From: Protopterus annectens | Taxonomy: Eukaryota; Chordata; Ceratodontiformes; Protopteridae | DNA: 64,000 nucleotides | Direction of reading: 5' to 3' | Assembly (NCBI RefSeq): GCF_019279795.1 | Contig: NC_056726.1 | Location: 1,019,182,469 to 1,019,246,468 of the forward strand | Shown here: positions 56,409 through 64,000 of the stretch, piece by piece | Numbering within the stretch: position 1 is the first letter of the stretch | How the letters are laid out: the number at the start of each line of letters is the position of its first letter | Translations under genes and position numbers: made by a program | Notes under the pieces: model-generated | The model's input: only the letters and a program-made list of their open reading frames with translations | What the model was told of the DNA's origin: nothing | The model's database searches: none

Positions 56409-58414
56409 ATTTATTTGTTTTAATATTCTTTGGTGGGATGAATAATATGGCAAGCTTTCAAATGATAATATTATCCTGGTTGCTTATGTCCTTGTTTTTT
56501 GTTATGATATTTCGCATAAGTTATATGTGTAGTGGTAAAACCAAAAGATATCTAATATGTCAGCATTTTCAGTGCTACAAGCATTGCATTTAGCTAGCAA
56601 ATCTGGAAAATAAGAAACTTTTCTGATGTTAAGTAAACATCATGGATGATCATGAGTCAGCAATAATATCATTTTTAGGTAGAATATATTTGCAAGTTCA
56701 AGACATTTTGCCAAAGTTTTTCATTTTTAAAATGTGGGTTATGTTTTGACCAGACTGTAGTTTAATAATAGGTATTTTCATATCTATATTTCAGTGTTAA
56801 ACTATAAGAATTTGAAATAGTTTTTTCAGACCGGAAAACTTTTATGTGTTGCTTAGAAAAATATTATATTCAGTAATTTTGTCATATTTAAATTTCATGT
56901 TTAAAATATCCCATATTCTGTTTATCTTAGGCAAATATCCTTTAGGTAGAACTAATTTTTTTTCTTAGTTCATTGACTGATGTCATATTTTTAGGCAAAA
57001 AAAATCCCATTAATTTATCCTGAAGAAGTAATAATTGAAAGGATTCAATAACTTTGTTACCTAAGACTATACTTGCATTTAGCTCAACTGCCTGGAATGA
57101 TGTAAAACATCACCCATATCTAACTGTTCAATTAATTTCTGAAAAGATACAACCATGTCTGAATATAAGTTATGCATTTTAATGCTTTGATATTTTCGTT
57201 TTTAGAATTCAAATAGCTAGTAGATTGCATCTGTATGATTAAACATTTAGACCTAATATACATCCAAGTTGATCTTTATATATTATCATTTTATTCCAGA
57301 TTGTACATTTATCGATTTACTTGATTTAATAATGAGGTAATAAGTGAAAAGTCTGGCATGCTATCACCTGCATGTCTTTAGGGGCAACAAGTTTATTATA
57401 TGAGATTCAAACTGATTTAGGGGACCACATGATTCTTTTTAATGTATATTCTATGGATTTAAATAAGTTAAATAAGTGTCTTAAGTACAGTGAGGCTAGG
57501 CTCAACACCCCTCCCTCCCGACCGACATCACTGGTAATATCAGGCAAGGTTCCAAAGCATGATCAGGACGCCCAGTTATTTCAGCTCTAGTGGGCACATT
57601 AGAGTGAATTCACAAAGAAGTGCCTTAAGTAAGGACCTTCCTTATATTGTACTATTTAGTCGGGTACATCCTGGATTAGTGTAGGGGAAGTTCACTGCTG
57701 TTGCTCTCGCATGTCTTAGAATGAGTGCAACTTTCACATTTCACCTTATTTTATGAATACTAAGGTGTCTCAGGAATAGTTTCCATAGTGGATCCCCTTC
57801 TTACTGGAGCCCATGTATTTATTACTCTACCACAGTACCCTCACCACTGTCCTGTTTGTCTCTCAGTTATAAGGCATAGTGAGTTACTACTGATTTTGGG
57901 CTGCTAATGCCTGTTTACTACATATATCACACTCTCAACTCACTATCTACTCTCTCCCATCCAGGCTGGCCTAGTTCTATCTTCTTTAGCACTCTCATAC
58001 TACTATTTGATACAAAGTCCTTTTCTATCTGCTGCAGATATAATCTACACTGTTTTACATCTTAATACTTCCAACTTTTTGCATCAGTTTTTAACACTAC
58101 CACTATTATTGCTGTGTCCTAGTCTAATCTTTTGCTATTACTGACTGTTTTCCTGCAGGACTCTGTTTCAGTAATTCTCACTGCAGGACAGTAGCTCTTG
58201 ATTAAGAAATGTGTTGTCTTTCAGTCTGTACTGGCATTCCATAATTCTTCTTGTTACATGAACTCAATCTTTGACCTTCCACTTCCTGTTAGTGATAGTT
58301 GCACTCAGACACATGGTTATACCACCATATTAACTCCAGGGAAGTTAAATGTGCACAGTGTTTGCTCTTATTTTTAACATTTTTAATTATATTTTTAATT
58401 CAAATTAATTTAAT
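56409..58414. other. Unannotated stretch right of the Harbinger locus
   Basis: AT-rich sequence with no recognisable coding or repeat family. Confidence 0.4.
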
Positions 58415-59250
58415 TTTTATTTCAGATTTTAATCAGGCTGATCTAAAGTCAGTACTCCCCCATTACTACCAGCATGTAAACTTTTCAACAAGGGGTAGGA
58501 ATGTCTTGGATAAAAAGTGTACACCAATATAAAGTAAAGCTACAAAGCAGTGTGGCATCCACACCTCTGCAGCTCGGGTCATCTTTCAATCATGCTGGTG
58601 CCTACTTATAAACCTGCTCTGGTCAGGGAGAAACCCATGGTGAAACAGGTCAGAATTTGACCTGATGGAGCATTATCAGCTCTCCAGAAATGTTTTCGGT
58701 GTACTAACTGGATGATTTTCAAGGAGGCAACCACAACAGACCAGCACATTGATTTAGATGAATACATTGAAACAGTGATGGCTTACATCATGAAGTGCAT
58801 TGATGATGTCACAGAGATCAGAAGCATCATCACAAGAGCTAACCAAAAGGCTTACAAGTAAGGTCTATGATTTACTGAAGCACGAAATTCAGCATCCAGG
58901 GCAAATGGCAGGGAAGTATTAAGTGTGACAAGGGTAATCCTGAAGAAAGGCATAAAAGAGGCTAAGAGGGAATATGGAAGGAAGGTACTAAACCACATCG
59001 AAGACATGAGGGATACCAGATGGTTATGGCAGGGTAAACAACAAATTACGAACTATAAAACAAGAGCTGCACAATGTGATAATAACACTAACTTCCTAAA
59101 CAGGCTAAATAACTTTTTTAGAAGATTTGAGGAGAGGAACACCCCAACTGTGCACAGGTTACACACAGAGCAGTATGACGCAGTACTCAGCCTTAGACCA
59201 ATGGAAGTAAAAAGGGTGCTACAGAAAGTCAGTCCAAGAAAGGTGGCAGG
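58415..59250 (+). mobile_element. Jockey-superfamily LINE, 5' segment
   Basis: Starts inside the endonuclease: DFNQADLKSVLPHYYQHVNF and TRGRNVLDKKCTPI. The linker before RT follows at 58925-59240 (IKEAKREYGRKVLNHIEDM, DTRWLWQGKQQITNYK), ending with VSPRKVAG, where it is interrupted by a CR1. These blocks are typical of the L2/Rex-like LINEs common in fishes and amphibians. Clade assignment is from memory of motifs only. Confidence 0.8.
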
Positions 59251-59396
59251 TTCATAGGTGTGTACTAGGCTAATGGCCCTAGAGCCTTTACAAGCCTAGC
59301 CCACAGAAGTGCCCTGACATCATGTCAATTTATGTTAGTTCCCAGTGCCTCTGTCAAGTGATCCCTGGGGTGAACTTTCTATTACCCATCCACTCA

Positions 59397-60593
59397 TCAA
59401 GATTTCTCTTGAAGATGGTCAGCGAGGGTGCTCTGCTTGACATGTATGGGAAGTCCATTCCAGAGCATGGGCTGTCTCCAGGTGAGAAACCTGTCTCTCC
59501 AGGATGTTTTGTTGATTGTGGTAATGAGGTTGAGGTCTCTGAAGCATGTGGTGCGGAGGGATTGGGATTTCTTTAGATGTAGCATTTCTAACAAAGCTGG
59601 GTCAGACATGGCTTTGTAAGTCAAGCAAAGATCGCCTCTAAGTAGGCGATATGAGACAGACAATAGCTGGAGTATTTTGAGTCTGTTCATATAGGACAAG
59701 TATTTAAGGCCTAGGATCCTCTTTATGATGTACTTTTGCTGCCTCTCCAGCTGTTGCAGGTGTCTAGTGAGGTACATGCCAAATGGGGCATTATACTCGA
59801 TGATTGGTCTAATGAGGAAAGAGTAGAGAGAGACTATGACCTCTTTCCTCCTGGATGCAAAACCCTTGGTGGTAAGATGTGACACATAGAAGGATTTTCT
59901 GACCACAGTGGCAATGTGGTGGTCGAAGGAGAGGTTGCTGTCAACCTGCATCCCCAGATCTTTTATAACGCCTTCAGTGTTCAGTGGGCTCCCATCAATG
60001 TGGTAATTAGTGGGACCTGAGTTTTTACCAAAGGGGATGATGAAGCATTTTTTGGCATTAAGCTTAAGGCCATGGTTTTGACACCAATCATTGGTCTCAG
60101 TGAGGCCTTTCTGTATGATGTCTGCATCACATGGGGAGTTATTAATGGCTCCCAGCTTCCAGTCATCTGTGAACTTGGTCAGCCATAGTCCCTTTGTATT
60201 GGCCTGGACTTCTGAGAAGTAGATACTGAACAGGAGAGGACCCAGGACCGATCCATATGGGACTCCACTCATGACTGGTTGGCACTCTGACTTTGAGTCC
60301 GATACTTTCAAACTGTATGTTCTGTCTGTGAGCCAATTTGCAACCCATCTAGTGATATAGGGGCTGATGCCTAGTTTGGTGAGTTTATCAATAATTCCCG
60401 AGTGAGGAATGGTATCAAAGGCCTTGGCCATATCGAAGTAAGCTGTATGCACTGCCTTACCTTCATCCACAGCCCTGGTGACTGACTCGAAAAAGTCAAA
60501 CAGGAGGAGCAGGCATGATATCCCTTTCATAAAGCCAAATTGCATGGAGTCTAGAGTTTGGAGATTTCCTATATCTTTGTTAATCCGGTCCAT
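59397..60593 (-). pseudogene. CR1 RT C-terminal part, 398 codons open
   Basis: Motifs: MQFGFMKGISCL, FDMAKAFDTIPHSG (motif A), SGVPYGSVLGPLLFSIYF, TKFTDDWKLGAINN (FTDD instead of F/YADD), NYHIDGSPLNTEGVI and SFDHHIATVVRKSFY. It ends LADHLQEKS after the WRDRFLTW block. It is fully open over this length, but the fingers are deleted and the catalytic box is altered. Confidence 0.85.
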
Positions 60594-60927
60594 GATCAGG
60601 AGAAGTTTTACAAGGTGGTTACCTTTGCGGGGGGTGTGGGTGAGATGTGGATTTCCATGGTGATTAGTTTATGGTCAGATCTGACCAGGGAGGGATTGAC
60701 TATTGGTGTAAAGCAATGGTCATTTGTGTTAGTAATAACCAGGTCAAAGATTTTGCTTCCCCTAGTGGGGGTCAGGATGAGCTGGTCTAGGGCATTGGCA
60801 CTGGTGAATTCCAGGAAACATTGGGCCAGTGTATTAGTGCTTGAGTAGTTTTCTCAGCTGATGGAGGAATAGTTGAAGTCTCCTAGTAAGAGAGTGTTGG
60901 GTTGGACCTTGATAGATTCCAGGGTGC

Positions 60928-61359
60928 TTAAAACATGGAGTGAGAGTCTAGGGACATGGTCGTTGACCTATAGCAGGCTATGACCTGGATCACTGTCTTA
61001 CCCAATGTTAGTTGTACCTGAAGAATCTCAGATATGTTATGCTGGGCTACTAGTCTGGAGGTGTGCATATCTTTTATGAATATGGAGACACCACTGCCTT
61101 TGGAGCTTTGGTTCATGTTTTGGGGCCAAAAGGTGTGGAATGAGTTATAGCCTGGCAGCGCAGGGGTGCTTTCTGCCACTTTAAACCAGGTCTTCATTAC
61201 AGCACTAATGTCAATGTTCTCCATTTGGAGGAATGTTTCAAGCAAGTGCATTTTGTGATTTAGACTTCTAGCATTGAGCAGCAAGACCTTCAGATTGCAT
61301 TTGTTTATAGCTGTTATGGTGGCAATTTGGTCTTTGGAACACTGCCTAAAAAAAGGCAC
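60928..61359 (-). pseudogene. CR1 endonuclease, N-terminal part
   Basis: LKVLLLNARSLNHKMHLLET, MENIDISAVMKTWFKVAEST, LPGYNSFHTF and GSGVSIFIKDMHTSRLVAQH are read in one frame of 143 codons, ending where a frameshift or stop cuts the APE domain (SLDSHSMF). In the TETW motif the first Thr and the catalytic Glu are replaced (VMKTW). Confidence 0.85.
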
Positions 61360-61389
61360 TATATGGGTGGCAAGGGCCTTAGCCAGTAC

Positions 61390-62215
61390 CTAGAAACCCG
61401 GGGTTGACAGATGCAGGCCATCTCTGGCAAAGCATCGAGGACTGTGAGTTATGTTGTCCCAAGCAGGCAGATACTGGATCCCCTTAGAATGACACCAGAA
61501 ACTTAGCCAAGTTTTGAAGTCAATCATTTTTTGTTTATGCTGCGGTATCACTCTGGGTGATGGTAGAGTACTGTTCAGGGCTAGTGTCATACCTGCCTGG
61601 GCTACATAATCCAAGAGCTCCACCATGTCTCTTTTCATGTAGTCCAGGGAGGTGCTTCTCAGGTCATTCATACCCACATGGACAAAGAAAAAGTCATACC
61701 TGTACTTGTTGTGGCGTGACCTGAGTGCGTGTATTCTGGCACCTGATAGACAGCTGTCACCTTCAACTTATTCAACCTAGTAAGTGGGACATCTGTGTGC
61801 CTCATTATTGAGTCACCTATTAGTGTACTGGGCAAGCTGTTTAGCCTTATGGGCTTAGGTCGAGGGGCACACTGTGGTGGTGAGCTATGTGTCCTGTGGT
61901 TTGTGCTGTGTTGTGGTGGTCGAGTGCATTTCTCTCTCAGAGGTCTCTGCTATTTGGCTAAATTTCTGTTGAGAGCCTCTGCAAAGGTGGGTGTGTGGTT
62001 TGTGTTTTTATGTGAGAACTGTGATAGTGGGAGTTCTGGAGTGTATTCCATGTGATGTTGTGTAGGTGTTGACCTTCTCCTCTTGACCAGCTAGTCCAGT
62101 TTTGACTGGAGAGTGCATAGCTTCCAGTTTGGTGATATAAGTGCATCTCTCACAAGTCTGAGTGTTGGGAGGTAAGAGGAGAGGATTGTCTGTGTACATG
62201 AGGCAGTTGCTACAC
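61390..62215 (-). pseudogene. CR1 ORF1: finger and esterase
   Basis: The finger reads LQCSNCLMYTDNPLLL and CERCTYITKLEA (62215-62110). After a linker the esterase blocks appear: GDSIMRH near 61810-61790, GMNDLRSTSLDYMKRDM at 61677 and DGLHLSTPG near 61395-61420, with catalytic Asp and His kept. Breaks near 61750-62000 separate the parts. Confidence 0.8.
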
Positions 62216-62221
62216 TGCAAT

Positions 62222-63560
62222 CCAGATAATATCTTGGGCAAGGTGTTAAAGAACTGCACTGACCAACTATGTACAGTACTCATGGATATATTTAACACCT
62301 CACTTGCCCTAGCAAAGTAACAAATATCATCCTTCTACCCAAAAAAAGCCTCACCCTCCAGCTTGAATGACTTCAGGCTTGTTGCACTAAGATACACAGT
62401 TATGAAATGTTTTGAGAGGCTAATCAATATCTGTTTGTGGAACTATCAACTTTTGATCCACTGCAGTTTTCCTGCAAAGAAACAGATCCACGGCTGATGC
62501 AATAGCGGTCACATTGCATCTTGATCTTGAGCATCTGGAGAGCAAGGACAGCTACATTATATGAGAATGCTATTTATTGACTTTAGGTCAGCATTTAACA
62601 CAGTTGTCCCTATGCAATTGATCAATAAGCTAGTACATCTGGGCATCAGCAAACACCTCTGCAACTAGAGCCTGGACTTTTTGATTAACAGGCCACAGAA
62701 GGTTTGTGTGGGCAGCAATACCTCTAGGAGCATAACACTCAGCACAGGTGTTCCTCAGGGCTGCATTTTCAGGCCCCCTATTGTTTGCTATCCTAACCTA
62801 TGACTGCACAGCAAACTTCAGTACAAATCATATCATCAAGTTTGCTGATGACACCACAGTTGTGGGTCTCATCAGGAGAGAAGTCAATGTACATACAGAG
62901 AAGAACTTAACACACTGATTGCCTGGTGTGCAAAAAAACAACCTTGACCTGAATGTAAGTAAAGCAAACAAGATCTTCATAGATTACAGGAAGAGGCAAA
63001 CACCCCATCAATTGCTCCTGATCAACAGAGATGGTGGAAAGGGTAAGCAGTACCAAATTCCTCGGAGTTCATATCTCTGATTATCTCTCTTGGTCTGGGA
63101 ACACCTGTCACATCGTGAAAAAAACACACCAATGTCTCCACTTTTTGAGAAGAATCTATTGTCATCTCTTTCCACCATCTACAGAGCAGCAATTGAAAGC
63201 ACCCTAACATCCAATTTTTCGGTATGGTATGAGAGCTGTTCAGCTGCAGATAAGAAATCCTACAGAGTGTGGTGAGAGAGTTGCCGAGAGGATAACAAGG
63301 GGATAACTGGCACTAGTCTGCCCACAATCCAGGATCTTTATACATTGAGGAGCCTAAAGAGAGCCCCCAAAATACTAAATGACTCAACTCATCCTGCAAG
63401 CAGTCTGTTTATGAGTCTATCATCGGGTAAAAGATACCACAGTATTTGATGCAGGACATCTAGATTCAAAGACAGTTCTTATCCAAAGGTGATAAGACTT
63501 CTTAACTCCAACATTAGGTCTGATCATTGACAGGTCAAGATCTTGGGACTTACCATTCAC
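62222..63560 (+). pseudogene. Jockey-superfamily LINE RT, continued
   Basis: Resumes with PDNILGKVLKNCTDQL, then LNDFRLVALRYTVMKCFERL near 62360, [11 protein letters not shown] near 62580 (motif A), STGVPQGCIF near 62740 and FADDTTVVGL at 62841 with both Asp of the catalytic box kept. The C-terminal region includes FLGVHISDYLSWS near 63058 and the STIYRAAIESTLTSNFSVWY stretch near 63175. Numerous stops show it is inactive. Confidence 0.85.
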
Positions 63561-63945
63561 TATGCAATATTATTTTATATATTATTTATTAAGCCCAGCC
63601 AACCATTATAATTTGTACTACTAATCCAGGTCCATTTTTTTTTCAGCTGCTACTGCTATGTGCATGCTCACCCATAATGCAGTACATGGTTCATGCACAG
63701 TACTATTACTTGAACCTTGCTGATAGATGTATGTATGTTTCTATGAATATATGCAACTATATACTTAAGTGTAGAGCTGATTTATAAGATGGTGGCAGTA
63801 TTATTATATGTTGTTTTAAATTATTTCTTTCTATGTATATGATTTCTTTTTTGTCTGTCCCATGATGAGCTGATTGCACAAAATTTCATTCAATCTACAC
63901 TTGTGTAGTTCTAAATAACAATAAAGTTACTTTTTGACTTTGATT
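63561..63945 (+). other. LINE 3' UTR and likely 3' end
   Basis: Noncoding sequence after the RT ends near an AATAAAG signal at 63921 followed by TTACTTTTTGACTTTGA. It is the probable 3' end of the LINE started at 58415. Confidence 0.5.
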
Positions 63946-64000
63946 ATAAATACTCTTTAAATCTTGAGTAGTACTATTATAGTACTACAGCTTGTCACGT

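Larger units (their letters stand above)
59251..62221 (-). mobile_element. CR1 inserted in the LINE, minus strand
   Basis: The 3' end is near 59251 (GGTTCATAGG) and the 5' end near 62221, at the first Cys codons of the ORF1 finger. On both sides the host LINE protein is continuous (VAG | PDNILGKVLKNC), so the insertion point is known to within a few bases. RT lacks its first part: the frame at 60593 (MDRINKDIGN) is joined directly to endonuclease-proximal sequence, an internal deletion. Confidence 0.9.

Overview
This is vertebrate-type genomic DNA made almost entirely of transposable elements. No host protein-coding gene, rRNA or tRNA gene could be supported. The mix is CR1-type LINEs with a zinc-finger/esterase ORF1, a second jockey-superfamily LINE, DIRS tyrosine-recombinase retrotransposons, Penelope-like elements (PLEs) with GIY-YIG endonucleases and hammerhead ribozymes, PIF/Harbinger DNA transposon genes, and a MITE. 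Together with heavy nesting this fits a giant, slowly purging genome such as a lungfish, salamander or caecilian; CR1 dominance makes me lean to lungfish. That assignment is inference.

Layout. 1-2214: anciently degraded sequence with one short L1-like insertion (17-bp target duplication) and a 46-bp direct repeat. 2215-12790: two copies of one PLE family lying head to head. The left copy is on the minus strand and the right copy on the plus strand. The right copy is split by a second, different PLE (6764-9580) that has inverted arms, a 16-bp target duplication and two hammerhead ribozymes facing each other. 12887-18955: a DIRS element on the minus strand with inverted terminal repeats, an internal complementary region, and gag, RT/RNase H and tyrosine recombinase remnants. 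About 19060-22851: a plus-strand CR1. About 22860-27300: a second, older DIRS-like element. 27595-28740: a PLE remnant split by a 600-bp MITE with a 9-bp target duplication and internal TTAGGG-like motifs. 28741-31005: unannotated, with a CA microsatellite.

31009-56405 is bounded by short inverted repeats and the same trinucleotide on both sides, with hairpins just inside each end. It holds a broken HARBI1-like transposase near the left end (32.3-33.0 kb) and two separate Myb/SANT-like genes on the minus strand (45.5-47.8 and 53.1-55.2 kb). I read it as a PIF/Harbinger locus expanded to about 25 kb by at least six CR1 insertions or fragments, one CR1 nested in another, plus a 238-bp tandem repeat and tRNA-like modules. 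A G233/T306 homopolymer block at 31363-31901 with distorted flanks looks like an assembly artefact. 56409-58414 holds nothing recognisable. 58415-63945: a plus-strand jockey-type LINE split by a minus-strand CR1 (59251-62221), with the junction resolved to a few bases.

Almost every coding region is broken by frameshifts or stops, so little here is likely to be an active gene. The best preserved pieces are a PLE RT/GIY-YIG ORF interrupted by a single nonsense codon, a 499-residue CR1 RT C-terminal ORF with an intact YADD box, a 1.1-kb terminal exon of one Harbinger Myb-like gene, and a base-perfect minimal hammerhead ribozyme. Several ORF starts discussed here are not ATG, because the elements are 5'-truncated and the frame simply runs in from upstream.
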